A DNA stretch of 64,000 nt from Methylacidiphilum caldifontis (GCF_017310505.1 NZ_CP065957.1:868001-932000); one strand, 5' to 3'. Numbered from the stretch's first letter, positions 32,574-42,429 are shown. Notes: a model not told the origin generated them from the letters alone. Program-made: numbers and translations.

Positions 32574-35111
32574 TTACGGATAGACAACTCCTATCACACA
32601 ATCCTTAGAAGAAAAAAGGTTTTGTGCCGCTGCGTTCAGTTCATCGAGGCTGATTTGTTCAATTATTTTGATCTTTTTTTCCTCGTAATCCCAACCCAGT
32701 CCTAGAAGGGCATTCACCGTAGACAGAGCTATGGAAGAAGAAGGATATTGAGAAGAGATCTTTTCCTCGCTGAGAAGCTTAGCCTTTGCCCTTTGGAGTT
32801 CTTCTTCAGAAAATCCCTCCTTAATGATCTCATCCAACACTTCTAAAATGATCTTCTCCACTTCTTCTTTAGCCCCGGGATCAGTACCCGCAATAATGGA
32901 AAAAGATCCCCCTTTCCAACCCAAGAAACGGGTAGGGAAAACAAAATAAGCCAACCCTTTTTCTTCCCTTACTTTAATGAAAAGCCGGGACCCAAGGTCA
33001 GAAAGAATTTCAGAGATGACATCCAGAGAGATCTGAATGGGATCATGGATTGGAGGAATCCTAAAGGATAGCCCGACTATGGCCTGTTCTTTACCAGGAA
33101 TTCTTTGCTCAACCCTCAGTGGCTTCTCAAAATTTGGATAAGCAACTTCGACCATCTTGGGAATAGGCACTCTTGGAAAATCCGAAAAACAAGACTCAAT
33201 CCCTTTCAACCCTTTCTCGGGATCTAGAGGTCCACACATTCCAAGGACCATTCTGCCCGTTTTAAATACAGAAAGAATAAACTGCTGTATATCCTCAACC
33301 GTTATCTGTTCTACAGTTTCCTCGGTCCCCATGGGATTATGGGCATAAGGATGGTCCTGCCAGAGAGTTTTTCTTAACAGGGATTGAGCGATGTAAACAG
33401 GATCGTCCCTCATTAAGCGTATCTGATGGAGAAGCTTTCTTTTTTCAATTTCCAACTCCGATTCAAGGCAAGCGGGTTCACGGATCATTTCTGAGAAGAT
33501 GTCCAATGCAGTTTGCCACTCTTCACTCAAACATTCAATGTAAAGCCCGGCAGAATTATTTCCTGAATCCGCACCAAAACTTCCTCCAATGATCTCGATG
33601 TCCCTAGCAAGTTTTTCTGCTGATCTTTTCTGTGTCCCTTTCACCAGAATAGAAGCAGCCAGTTTTGATATGCCGATCTGAGTTGGAAGCTCCCACAAAG
33701 GCCCCCCATCGAATGTAGCCCGAAAATATTGAAGAGGTAGAGGGTCAGAACGGTATATAAACTGTATGCCATTTGAAAGCTCAAAACATTTTGAAGAAGA
33801 CTCTTTTGGAGGAATAGAAAACACTTTTGATTTCTGTTTTTTAGGGATAACTTGCACCTGAGTAAGGTTATCTTCTCGGAAATAGGTAGGCACAAGATTA
33901 AGAACTTTCTGCTTTTCTACAGAATAAAGTTTGCGCAAAAAATTCTCCTTATACAGAGGATCTTTGAACATTAACCACCCATTGCCGATGGTTTTTGCCC
34001 TGGCACTGGCTGAACGCAACTCCCTTAGCGAATGAGAAAATTGCTGTTTCAAACCCAGGATAAAATCCTCTTCAGTTATTCCTTTTTGCGGCAGAGAATG
34101 CAGTTCTTCTAAAATCCTTGCACCGAGCAGCTCTACCTTTTCAGGACTACACTCCGCCTCAATTCCAAATACTCCTACGGAAGCATAGTCGAGGAAAAAA
34201 GAAACTACCTGTTGGGCAATGGCTTCTTTTTCCACCAGTTTCTGATGTAAAAGAGAACTGTGCGTCTGTGCTAAAAGGGTTGAAAAAAGTTCTAAAGCGG
34301 GCGCATCGGGATGACCGTATCCTGGGACATGAAAAACCAAACAAAGCCTGGCTACTTCAGTCTGTATCTCTTTTGAAGCAAACCTAGGGGATATCTGAGC
34401 GGGTTCCTCGGGCAGATCTAAGGGTTCTAAAAAACCCATCGGTTCATTTCCCAAGATCTCCTTTACCTTTGCACAAACTTCTTCAGGAGAAACAGCACCT
34501 GAAATGACAAGGAAAACATTCTGGGGAACATATCGGCTATGATAATAATCAAGTACGGCTTGTCTGTCTATCGAGTCAAAGAGCCCAAGCAAGCCAATGA
34601 TCGGGTACTTCAAAGGATGCTTACTAAAAGCTGTCTCGAAAGCAAGCTCGAATAGAAGACTATCTGGATCATCTTCGACCATCGCAATTTCTCGGCGTAT
34701 AACCTCTTTTTCCTGTTCGAATTCAGTAGGAGGAATAGCGGCATGGAAAACAAGATCGGCAAGGATCTCCAAGGCTTCTTTCCAATAAGAGGAAGGAAGA
34801 TCAACATGATAGACGGTCCGATCATAAGAAGTATAAGCATTGAGATGCCCCCCAAGCGATTGCATCTGCCAAGCAATCTGGTTACCGTTTCTTTTGGCTG
34901 TGCCTTTGAAAAGAAGATGCTCAAGAAGATGAGAAATCCCTGAGCCCGCATATTTCCCCTCATGAATGCTTCCTGTAGCACACCAGAGTTGAAGGGAAAC
35001 AACATCAGCCTGGAAATGAGGATCGACAAGAAGAGTCAAGCCATTGGGTAACTCTTCCCTATAAATCTGTGGAAATAAGGATAAAGAAGAGAGCAGAGGA
35101 CTAGAATGCAT
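32574..35111 (-). CDS. M16 family zinc peptidase, two fused halves
   Basis: An 845-residue pitrilysin-family metallopeptidase. The N-terminal half carries the inverted zinc site HLLEHLLFKGT (about residues 62-72) with the downstream E in the VIRREIAMVEDDP helix. The C-terminal half (from about residue 440) repeats the fold without the HxxEH motif (QIGISKLAASILVKGT), as expected for a fused active/inactive pair. No signal peptide is obvious, though the family is often periplasmic. It probably degrades peptides; the substrate is unknown. Confidence 0.9.
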   Translation of the reverse strand: MHSSPLLSSLSLFPQIYREELPNGLTLLVDPHFQADVVSLQLWCATGSIHEGKYAGSGISHLLEHLLFKGTAKRNGNQIAWQMQSLGGHLNAYTSYDRTVYHVDLPSSYWKEALEILADLVFHAAIPPTEFEQEKEVIRREIAMVEDDPDSLLFELAFETAFSKHPLKYPIIGLLGLFDSIDRQAVLDYYHSRYVPQNVFLVISGAVSPEEVCAKVKEILGNEPMGFLEPLDLPEEPAQISPRFASKEIQTEVARLCLVFHVPGYGHPDAPALELFSTLLAQTHSSLLHQKLVEKEAIAQQVVSFFLDYASVGVFGIEAECSPEKVELLGARILEELHSLPQKGITEEDFILGLKQQFSHSLRELRSASARAKTIGNGWLMFKDPLYKENFLRKLYSVEKQKVLNLVPTYFREDNLTQVQVIPKKQKSKVFSIPPKESSSKCFELSNGIQFIYRSDPLPLQYFRATFDGGPLWELPTQIGISKLAASILVKGTQKRSAEKLARDIEIIGGSFGADSGNNSAGLYIECLSEEWQTALDIFSEMIREPACLESELEIEKRKLLHQIRLMRDDPVYIAQSLLRKTLWQDHPYAHNPMGTEETVEQITVEDIQQFILSVFKTGRMVLGMCGPLDPEKGLKGIESCFSDFPRVPIPKMVEVAYPNFEKPLRVEQRIPGKEQAIVGLSFRIPPIHDPIQISLDVISEILSDLGSRLFIKVREEKGLAYFVFPTRFLGWKGGSFSIIAGTDPGAKEEVEKIILEVLDEIIKEGFSEEELQRAKAKLLSEEKISSQYPSSSIALSTVNALLGLGWDYEEKKIKIIEQISLDELNAAAQNLFSSKDCVIGVVYP

Positions 35112-35150
35112 AAACCAAATTGCTATTTAGAAAATAAAGCTGACAAATCC

Positions 35151-35642
35151 TTATTCTTTGGAATGATTGTGGGCTTTTCCTGAACCGTCTACCTTCTTTT
35201 TGCGTTTCGAAGAAGACTTTTCTTGCTGGCTATCCTTTTTCTTTTGGGCAGACTTAATCCTGGCCGGAAGAAAAGGCTTTACGAAAGCTGTAGTAAAACT
35301 ATAGCCTTTTTGGAAATCTTTCATATCCCCCATTTCGGTTTTTCCCAACAGCCCATATAGATCCATGTTTTTGATCATCTGTCCAAAATCTTTGCAACTC
35401 TTAACCCCCCACTCATTGAGCACTAACTTGCTCATCGGTCCAAACTCCTTGAGTGCATAATCCCTTAATCCCTCTAGAATCTGTTTACCACTAAGCTGCT
35501 CAATCTTTTGGTGTTTCTGTTTCCCCATGGTCTTCAAGGTATATTCCAGGCCATCTCGAACAAAATAATAGCTTTCCTTCAAGTATCTGGAATCTTTCTC
35601 GACTATTTCTTCGACGATCGTTGTAAAATCACGTTTGCGCAT
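35151..35642 (-). CDS. Minf_1886-family protein
   Basis: A 163-residue protein matching the pattern of the Minf_1886 family, named from Methylacidiphilum infernorum: IVEEIVEKDSRYLKESYYFV, then SGKQILEGLRDYALKEFGPMSKLVLNEWGV, GLLGKTEMGDMKDFQKGYSF and FVKPFLP. The C-terminus is a low-complexity Lys/Ser/Gln tail. No catalytic motif is known. Its ribosome site (GAGGTG) lies within the 3' end of a possible 46-residue membrane ORF upstream. The family is found mainly in Verrucomicrobia/Planctomycetes-type genomes, supporting the host assignment. Confidence 0.85.
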   Translation of the reverse strand: MRKRDFTTIVEEIVEKDSRYLKESYYFVRDGLEYTLKTMGKQKHQKIEQLSGKQILEGLRDYALKEFGPMSKLVLNEWGVKSCKDFGQMIKNMDLYGLLGKTEMGDMKDFQKGYSFTTAFVKPFLPARIKSAQKKKDSQQEKSSSKRKKKVDGSGKAHNHSKE

Positions 35643-35646
35643 ACAC

Positions 35647-35787
35647 TCACCTCATTGGTTTGCTCGTTAAATCAATAGACCTGTCCAGCAGAAAAACAGA
35701 CAAATACCTATAACAACTTCTGGCTGCATGGGCTAAAACAAAAAGAATCACCAAAAAGAGAATCATCAGTTGTTCTTTAAGAGTCAT
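35647..35787 (-). CDS. Candidate 46-aa single-span membrane protein
   Basis: A short frame starting MTLKEQLMILFLVILFVLAH, with one hydrophobic helix (residues 7-22) followed by a basic region. It ends with TGA 4 nt before the next ATG, and its last codons contain the ribosome site of the Minf_1886-type gene, so translation could be coupled. The ribosome site of the frame itself is weak (AAGA). The rest of the gap to 36058 shows no gene. Confidence 0.4.
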   Translation of the reverse strand: MTLKEQLMILFLVILFVLAHAARSCYRYLSVFLLDRSIDLTSKPMR

Positions 35788-36058
35788 TCTTGAATTAAAC
35801 CATTTCAAGATTTATTCTTATTCTATAACTTCCATGGGTTGAATGAAATAATTTTATTCAATCTTCCGTTCTTTTTTAAAATAATCGATCTTAAGCATGA
35901 AAAAAACGAATCTTTTCTTTCGCGCAACGAACAAATAAGAATATTGTTTAACCCTTTGCTAAGAGGGAAAAAAAACTGGACAAGGACCGATTTTTCTGTG
36001 TTTCCTAAACAGTTTAGACCTTTGTTTAGAAAAAACTAGAATCTTTTGTAACTATTCT

Positions 36059-36913
36059 ATGAGCCTTCATCTTTTAGTTCCTGAAGGGCACTTGCCCGAA
36101 GCCCTGATTTCTGAATATCACACTCGGTCTGGTGAGCAGCTATCTGCTGTTTTTTACACGGATGAACAACGAGCAGTTGAGGATATAAATCACCAGGATT
36201 TTGACTTGATTGCTATAACTGATCGGATGGCCTACCTGCTTATTAAACAGAACCTCCTTTCGCCCCTTCCCATAGAGATAAAACGGTTAGGACTGCTCGA
36301 CCATAAATTTTTATTTCATTATTACGATCCGACTAATACCTATTGCTGGCCTTATGGTTGGACTCTCTTAGGCATAAGTTGGCTTCACAACCCCACTTTA
36401 AAGAACTATCCAACCCGTTGGATAGATTTGTTAAGTGCCAACTACAAGATCGACTATCCACCAAATGATCTTCTGAAAACCCTCATCTTTCAATCCCTTT
36501 TCCATGGATCACAAGCTCAAGCCTCTTCTTTTGTAAACCGACCTGCTGTTTCTTTTTCAGTTTACATCGATACCGTATCTGAGCTTTTAAAAAGAAATGA
36601 AAAAGAAAAGAATCGATTAGTTATTTTACCCAAGGATTATTCCTGGATTACCCTTTTCCATTGGGCGATTCCTCAAAAGAGCCATGAGCTAGAAAAGATC
36701 AAAACGGCTCTTTTGTTCCTCTGCACACCCCAGCAACAAGCCTCCATTCTTTCTTGCAACTGGCTAGGGGCTGTCACAGCTGAAGCCTACATGAAGACGG
36801 CCGAAATTCAAAGAAAATCTTCCCTTATCTATCCTCCTGCCACTTATTTGAATCTTTGTCGGTTCTTTCGCATGGACCATTATTTGCATAAAAGCGACTT
36901 CCAAGGCCTCTAG
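36059..36913 (+). CDS. Periplasmic-binding-protein-like (PotD-like) protein without signal peptide
   Basis: A 284-residue protein with weak resemblance to spermidine/putrescine-type solute-binding proteins: FDLIAITDRMAYLLIKQNLLSPLP, FLFHYYDPTNTYCWPYGWTLLGISWL, WIDLLSANYKID and a C-terminal LLFLCTPQQQAS helix. The central YCWPYGWTLLGI resembles the family segment near the ligand pocket. No signal peptide or lipobox is present, unlike true binding proteins, and no ABC permease genes are adjacent. It lies upstream of lpxK. Function uncertain; could be a degenerate or cytoplasmic relative. Confidence 0.6.
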   Translation: MSLHLLVPEGHLPEALISEYHTRSGEQLSAVFYTDEQRAVEDINHQDFDLIAITDRMAYLLIKQNLLSPLPIEIKRLGLLDHKFLFHYYDPTNTYCWPYGWTLLGISWLHNPTLKNYPTRWIDLLSANYKIDYPPNDLLKTLIFQSLFHGSQAQASSFVNRPAVSFSVYIDTVSELLKRNEKEKNRLVILPKDYSWITLFHWAIPQKSHELEKIKTALLFLCTPQQQASILSCNWLGAVTAEAYMKTAEIQRKSSLIYPPATYLNLCRFFRMDHYLHKSDFQGL

Positions 36914-37017
36914 AGTCATGATGAGAAGAAAGAGGGAATTTTCCAAAGAATCGACTTGAATTCTTGCCCATAACCCTTTCTAATAGGAAGACTTTTTCTT
37001 CTGTTCCCCTTTTTCCT

Positions 37018-38280
37018 ATGGCACGTTGGATAGATAAGTTAGAACAATTTGCCGTTGACGTTATCCTCGAAAGACGCTACGGGAAGCGGGCCACTGTTTT
37101 CCGTTGGTTTCTCTCCTTTTTATCCTTCCTCTATAATCCCATAGTCAGGCTGAGAGTTTGGCTTTACAAAAAAAGACTTTTACAATCCTATGAGCTTGGT
37201 TGTCTTGTCATTAGCGTGGGCAATCTGACGGTGGGAGGCACAGGGAAAACCCCCCTTGTCGAAAAGTTAGCCAAAGAACTTTCAACGGCAGGAAGAAAAG
37301 TTGCCATTCTTAGCCGAGGCTATAAAAGTGTACCTCCTCCCTTATGGGAAAGGCTTATAGCAAAGCTCAAGGGGAGCAAAGAATTTAGTCCTAGAGTTGT
37401 TTCAGACGGGGAAAAGATTTATCTCGATCCTCTCCATTCTGGAGACGAACCTTACATGCTTGCCAAAAACTTAAAAGGAGTAGCTATCATTACAGGGAAA
37501 AACAGGGTTAAAAATGGTCTATGGGCGATTAAAAACATGAATGTAGATACTCTTATTCTTGATGATGGATTTCAGTATCTTCCCTTAAAAGAGAGGTTGG
37601 ATATTGTTCTCATCGACAGAGAATTTCCTTTTGGTAATCGACACCTTTTGCCAAGAGGAATGCTCAGGGAGCCCAAAGATCATCTCAATCGAGCTGACCT
37701 GATATTCATTACTAAATGTGATGGGTCAAATCTTTCATCCCTAAAAGAGGAGCTACGCAAGTTTAATAACCATGCACCGGTCATCGAGAGCATTCATAAA
37801 CCAAAGTATCTTTTTCATGTTCTGACAAGGGAAAAAGAACCGCTCGAATATCTTAAAGGTTTAAAAGTCTCCGCTATTTCAGGCATTGCTCAACCTGAAA
37901 GTTTCGAAAAAGGATTAAAAAAACTAGGGGCTGAAGTGGTCTATACCAAATATTTTGCTGATCACCATTGGTTTTCTGAACAAGAAATCCTTCGTTTTAT
38001 GGAAAGAAGTAAAGCCAGGAATGCTAAAGCGGCAATTACGACCGAAAAAGATGCGGTACGGATACCCACGACAAAACCCTTCATCTTACCTTTCTATTTT
38101 CTGAGGGTGGAAATAGAGATGCTTCAAGGTAAAGAGGCTTTTCAATCGATTCTTTTCGATTCCATTTCTCCTAGAAGGAAATATCGAATATCTTACCCAA
38201 GAAAGAGAACAGTGAGCAATGGATTGATTAATAGTTCCTTTCTTACGGGAAGATGTGAAAAAACCTCCAATGGATTTTGA
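37018..38280 (+). CDS. lpxK: LpxK, tetraacyldisaccharide 4'-kinase
   Basis: Phosphorylates the 4' position of lipid A precursor at the inner membrane. The P-loop in VGNLTVGGTGKTPLVEKLA, ILSRGYKS, GDEPYMLAKNL and LDDGFQY are all diagnostic. An N-terminal hydrophobic stretch (FLSFLSFLYNPIVRLRVWLY) anchors it. The ATG at 37018 is preferred over the TTG at 36964; neither has a ribosome site. It overlaps the next gene by 26 nt, so LPS synthesis genes form a unit here. Confidence 0.93.
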   Translation: MARWIDKLEQFAVDVILERRYGKRATVFRWFLSFLSFLYNPIVRLRVWLYKKRLLQSYELGCLVISVGNLTVGGTGKTPLVEKLAKELSTAGRKVAILSRGYKSVPPPLWERLIAKLKGSKEFSPRVVSDGEKIYLDPLHSGDEPYMLAKNLKGVAIITGKNRVKNGLWAIKNMNVDTLILDDGFQYLPLKERLDIVLIDREFPFGNRHLLPRGMLREPKDHLNRADLIFITKCDGSNLSSLKEELRKFNNHAPVIESIHKPKYLFHVLTREKEPLEYLKGLKVSAISGIAQPESFEKGLKKLGAEVVYTKYFADHHWFSEQEILRFMERSKARNAKAAITTEKDAVRIPTTKPFILPFYFLRVEIEMLQGKEAFQSILFDSISPRRKYRISYPRKRTVSNGLINSSFLTGRCEKTSNGF

Positions 38281-39283
38281 ACCTCTTCGAGGCCCTCTTT
38301 TGATACGTTCTCCAAATTGGCTTGGGGATGCCATAATGAGTTTGCTTGCGGTAACGGGAATCAAGGAAATAAGTGGATCATGTCCTCTGATCGTTGCTAC
38401 ACCCCAAAAAATTGCTTACCTATGGTCTCTTTGTCCATTTGTTGATGAAGTTTTGGAAATGGAAAATTCCAAAAATGTTTTTGAAAATGTCAAGCGACTG
38501 CGAAAGAAAAAAATTGGAACAGCACTCCTCTTTACCCGTTCGGTAAGAACAGCCTTAGAATGCAAGCTGGCTGGAATTCCAAAAGTTATAGGTTTTGGTA
38601 GAACTGATCAATCCTTTTTGCTGGATAAAAGAGTCATCATTCCGAAAGCTTCGGAGCTGGCCCATCAGTCCCAAATCTATATTCTGCTTGCCCAATTTGT
38701 TGGAGCAAAAAAAATTAATTATTCTTTGCCTTTTTTAAAATTACCCAAGCAGTGGCAGAAACCTCAAGAACCCATTATTGTGAGCGTCTGTCCGGGAGCT
38801 GAATATGGACCAGCAAAAAGATGGTTCCCCTCTTCCTTTGCATGGGTTTGTCAGCGTTTAAAAGAAAAATATGGTTGTCATATCCAGATCCTAGGTGCAG
38901 AAAAAGATAAAGCGGTTTGTCAACAACTCCAACAGGAGATTCAGTCGGCAGAAAATCTTGCTGGAAAAACAACTCTTAGTGAATTTATGGAACGAATTTT
39001 TAGATCCCATCTTTTGCTCTGTAACGACAGTGGAGCGATGCACGTGGGCTCTTTACTCAATACCCCGACCGTGGCTATTTTTGGATCTACAGACCCCCAA
39101 AAAACAGCTCCGATCGGAGGTCGTTTCCGAATCTTCTATAACAAGGTTCATTGCAGTCCCTGTTTTTTGAGACGATGCCCGATAGATATGCCCTGTATGC
39201 GTAATATTGAACCTCAAAATGTTCTTCAAGCCTGCGAAGAGTTCTTATCTTTAGAAACAAATCAAAAATGGCCTTGCGAATAA
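38255..39283 (+). CDS. waaF: ADP-heptose:LPS heptosyltransferase (RfaF/WaaF type)
   Basis: Glycosyltransferase family 9 protein (342 residues) adding heptose to the LPS inner core. RSPNWLGDAIMSLLA, VCPGAEYGPAKRWF, LLCNDSGAMHVGSLL and FGSTDPQKTAP fit heptosyltransferase II. The C-terminal CSPCFLRRCPIDMPCM cysteine-rich segment is also typical. A GTG start at 38255 follows GGGAAGAT; an ATG at 38270 is an alternative. Confidence 0.92.
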   Translation: MKKPPMDFEPLRGPLLIRSPNWLGDAIMSLLAVTGIKEISGSCPLIVATPQKIAYLWSLCPFVDEVLEMENSKNVFENVKRLRKKKIGTALLFTRSVRTALECKLAGIPKVIGFGRTDQSFLLDKRVIIPKASELAHQSQIYILLAQFVGAKKINYSLPFLKLPKQWQKPQEPIIVSVCPGAEYGPAKRWFPSSFAWVCQRLKEKYGCHIQILGAEKDKAVCQQLQQEIQSAENLAGKTTLSEFMERIFRSHLLLCNDSGAMHVGSLLNTPTVAIFGSTDPQKTAPIGGRFRIFYNKVHCSPCFLRRCPIDMPCMRNIEPQNVLQACEEFLSLETNQKWPCE

Positions 39284-39287
39284 TCTC

Positions 39288-40907
39288 ATGGACGGTACCC
39301 AGGCAAAAGTTCCAAAGAGAACAGGAAAAGCTTTCGGAGTCGTTGGGATCGCGGTAGCCGCTTCAAGGCTGCTAGGACTCGTCAGAGAACTTGTTTTTGC
39401 TTCGCTCTTTGGCGCAGGAGCCCTTCTTGATGCTTTTCTTGCCGCTTTCCAAATCCCCAATTTATTGCGCGATCTTTTTGCAGAAGGAGCTTTATCAACC
39501 GCTTTTACCACCGTGTTCTCAAAAACTGTTGAAATCGAAGGAAACAGGAGAGCTTTTTTGCTTGCTAACAGGCTTTTTAGCGTATTGTTTGTTTTTCTTC
39601 TTTTTGTCTCCTTGCTTGGAATTATCTTGGCTCCCATACTTGTAGAAATCACCAATTTTGGCTTTCATAAAATTCCAGGAAAATTCGAACTGACCGTCCA
39701 ACTTACCCGGCTCATGTTCCCTTTTATTCTTTTTGTTTCCTTAGCTGCATTGGTCATGGGCCTTCTTAACGCCTACCATATTTTCGGACTGCCCGCATCC
39801 GCATCAAGTGCGTTTAACTTTTCTTCCATTCTTTTTGGTGTTCTCTTTGCTTATCTATTCGATCCACAACAAAATATTTTTCATCCTCATTTCGGTCCCT
39901 CTTCGTTATATGGCATTTCTCTCGGGGTGCTTCTTGGAGGACTTGTTCAGCTCTGTATTCAATTTCTGGCCTTTCCCCAAATAGGCTTCAGATATTCATG
40001 GGATTTTAATACTACCGATCCAAAACTTCTTGAAATCTGGAATCTTCTCTGGCCCACGATGATTGCTGGGGCCGCTATCCAGATAAACGTACTGATCAAC
40101 GGCATGTTTGCATCCGAAATCAATGGAGCTAGATCCTGGCTTAACTGTGCTTTTCGGCTTATGCAGTTGCCCATCGGCATCTTTGGCGTAGCGATCGCCA
40201 CAGTCACCCTTCCTTCTGTTTCCAAGCAAAATGCTCGCCAAGACCATCTAGCCTTTAGCCAAACGCTTGAATCTTCACTAAGGCTCGCCTTTTTTTTCAC
40301 ACTCCCCGCAGCACTGGGGCTTATTTTCTTATCCGACCCGATTATCGCTCTCATTTATCAGCACGGCCGATTCAGTCCCTTTGATACAAGACAGACAGCC
40401 TACGCCCTCAAAGCCTATGCCATTGGTCTTTGCGGCTATGCCGGTATTAAGGTTCTAACTCCCTGTTTTTCCGCTTTAAATAAACCTCAGGTTCCTTTGC
40501 GTGTTACTCTTATCGGAATAGGAATCAATCTCTTATCCAATATTACTCTGGTTAAGGTCTTTTCCATGGGACACGTGGGTTTAGCCACCACGACCTCTTT
40601 AGTCAGTCTTGTCAATTTTATACAGCTTTATCTGTCCATCACCAAGTCTGTAAAAATGAGTGGTCTGAAGTCAGGGCTTTTCTTCCTCATAAAGATCGTT
40701 TTTTGTGGGTTTCTTTGTGCAAGCTCAGCTCTTTTTCTCTCTTCTTGGATAAGTAAGCTCTTTGGACATTCCTTTTTTTCTTTATTTTTTTCAACCCTCT
40801 CTGGAATTGGACTTGCCCTTATCGTATATCTTCTAAGTACCGTAGCCTTAGGCATCGAAGAAGGAAAAACTTTGCTGAGATTTCTATTTAAAAAATTTTA
40901 TCGATGA
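39288..40907 (+). CDS. murJ: MurJ (MviN), lipid II flippase
   Basis: Polytopic inner-membrane protein (539 residues, about 14 helices) flipping lipid II for peptidoglycan synthesis. Family features: GIAVAASRLLGLVRELVFASLFG, DAFLAAFQIPNLLRDLFAEGALSTAF, and the QLPIGIFGVAIATVTLPSVSK segment. It begins 4 nt after the waaF homologue, extending the envelope operon. Confidence 0.94.
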   Translation: MDGTQAKVPKRTGKAFGVVGIAVAASRLLGLVRELVFASLFGAGALLDAFLAAFQIPNLLRDLFAEGALSTAFTTVFSKTVEIEGNRRAFLLANRLFSVLFVFLLFVSLLGIILAPILVEITNFGFHKIPGKFELTVQLTRLMFPFILFVSLAALVMGLLNAYHIFGLPASASSAFNFSSILFGVLFAYLFDPQQNIFHPHFGPSSLYGISLGVLLGGLVQLCIQFLAFPQIGFRYSWDFNTTDPKLLEIWNLLWPTMIAGAAIQINVLINGMFASEINGARSWLNCAFRLMQLPIGIFGVAIATVTLPSVSKQNARQDHLAFSQTLESSLRLAFFFTLPAALGLIFLSDPIIALIYQHGRFSPFDTRQTAYALKAYAIGLCGYAGIKVLTPCFSALNKPQVPLRVTLIGIGINLLSNITLVKVFSMGHVGLATTTSLVSLVNFIQLYLSITKSVKMSGLKSGLFFLIKIVFCGFLCASSALFLSSWISKLFGHSFFSLFFSTLSGIGLALIVYLLSTVALGIEEGKTLLRFLFKKFYR

Positions 40908-40973
40908 AATAAGATAGGCTAGACTCGAAAAAATTTTTATCGGTTTTAAAGGATAATTTGAAATCAATTTTTT

Positions 40974-41888
40974 ATGTCTGAAACTGAAAAGAATAGTAAA
41001 CCGACTCGAAAGAAGAGCAGCACTAAAAAAACATCATCCCGTAGATTGATCTCCAAAACCAATGCAGATCTGTTGTTCGAATCTTCCCCATCACCTACCG
41101 ACCTCAATCTGGTAGAAAATAAAATTGAACAGCTCAGTCAAGATTCTGTCCCTGAAAAAGAGCCAATTGATCAGATAGAAAAAAAGAATAAAGAAACAAA
41201 ACTCGATGATCTATTGCAATATGAAGTTACTCATTCAGAGCCTCCTTTAAATAAAACATCACCTCTATCAACCGCTAGCTTTTCTTCCAAGGAAAAAGAG
41301 AAAGGGGAAAATTCTTCCGATTCTGAAAAAAAAGAAAAATCTATGAATACGGCCCCGAATCCTCATGTTAACACATTGAAAAAAAACATTGAAAAACAAT
41401 CCCAAGAACAGCGTTCTGTACAAAAAATTCTTTCAGTTTTCCTCTTCAGCTTTTTCACTCTTATTGTCTTTGTCCTTATTCTTGCTGTGTATGGAGGAAT
41501 GGTTATTTTTAAAAAGATTCACTCCCAAGACGTGCTCATCACCGAAGCCGAAAAAAAGTTACAGAATAGGATTGATCAGCTAAACAGCCTTTTTTTCCAA
41601 CAAAAAAAGGAAATTGAAGAACTGGATACGTCTCTAAACCAAATCCATTCCTACATTACGGATACCGAAAAAGACCTTTCAAAAACCCGGTCCAGGCTTG
41701 ACAACCTAGATTCAAAAATAGCGGACAATGCCCAAAAAATCCAACAACTCAGCACTGAGATAAAACAGGATAATCAAAGCCGGCTAAAAAAAGAAGATCT
41801 TCTTCTTAAAAGAATCACTATTCTTGAAGAAGAAAGAAAAAAGAATGGAAACGAGACTAAAAAATCAAAATCTTCTTCTAGCCCTTAG
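40974..41888 (+). CDS. Membrane protein with coiled coil, unknown function
   Basis: A 304-residue protein with three parts: a hydrophilic, Lys/Ser/Glu-rich low-complexity N-terminus (1-145), one membrane helix (about 150-180, LSVFLFSFFTLIVFVLILAVYGG), and a long coiled coil (about 185-290) rich in Glu/Lys/Gln heptads. By analogy it could be a structural or division-associated envelope protein, but no family is recognised. The stop overlaps almost exactly the following ATG (2 nt gap), so it is co-translated with the gene at 41891. Confidence 0.7.
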   Translation: MSETEKNSKPTRKKSSTKKTSSRRLISKTNADLLFESSPSPTDLNLVENKIEQLSQDSVPEKEPIDQIEKKNKETKLDDLLQYEVTHSEPPLNKTSPLSTASFSSKEKEKGENSSDSEKKEKSMNTAPNPHVNTLKKNIEKQSQEQRSVQKILSVFLFSFFTLIVFVLILAVYGGMVIFKKIHSQDVLITEAEKKLQNRIDQLNSLFFQQKKEIEELDTSLNQIHSYITDTEKDLSKTRSRLDNLDSKIADNAQKIQQLSTEIKQDNQSRLKKEDLLLKRITILEEERKKNGNETKKSKSSSSP

Positions 41889-41890
41889 CA

Positions 41891-42412
41891 ATGAGCCTTT
41901 TTACCGAACTGCGAAGGATTTCTCAAGATTGGTCTGCACGCATCCATAGGGCAAAAACCATTCTTTTCCCGCCCCAATGGGGAGAAGCGAAATGGCTTGA
42001 ATTTTGTAAAGCGCTCTGTCTTTTTATCCAAGAAAAGGGGACAAGTTGGCAACAGGAAGACAAGTTATATTGGGATCTTCGTTGTCAACTTACAGATGGA
42101 GGGGAGTTAATATGCCAGGTTGAACAGGATGGCCATGAGAAAATATCCCTTGCCGTTGCCCAGACTGGAGGATTTGTTGAGTCAGGCCAGAGTTATGTAT
42201 GGCTTCTTGCTGAACTTAGCAAAGAGGGGAAATTTCTAAAGGATCCCTATTTTGTCGATGGCATTTGGAAAGAGGCATTTCTTGTTTTTCTGTTACCACG
42301 TCATAAACAAGCTGCTTTTTTTCTTTGCGCCTTCAAAGAGATTGCTTCGCCCTTGCCTCTTGATCAATCCTTAGATGAAGTGGATCACAAAGAATTTTTA
42401 ATGGATGGATAA
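41891..42412 (+). CDS. Hypothetical protein (173 aa)
   Basis: A soluble, mixed alpha/beta protein of 173 residues without signal peptide or membrane span. Tryptophan-rich N-terminal half (FPPQWGEAKWLEFCKAL, SWQQEDKLYWDLRCQL) and an acidic end. No family recognised. It lies 2 nt after the coiled-coil gene and is followed by a GC-rich mobile-element-like patch. Confidence 0.7.
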   Translation: MSLFTELRRISQDWSARIHRAKTILFPPQWGEAKWLEFCKALCLFIQEKGTSWQQEDKLYWDLRCQLTDGGELICQVEQDGHEKISLAVAQTGGFVESGQSYVWLLAELSKEGKFLKDPYFVDGIWKEAFLVFLLPRHKQAAFFLCAFKEIASPLPLDQSLDEVDHKEFLMDG

Positions 42413-42429
42413 GGAGCTCTTCTACCTAA

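Noticed and set aside
34610-35029. 139-codon frame inside the M16 peptidase gene
   Set aside because: Same-strand out-of-frame shadow over the zinc-site coding region.
35839-36039. 66-codon plus-strand frame
   Set aside because: AT-rich, Lys/Phe/Asn-biased, no ribosome site, no family features.
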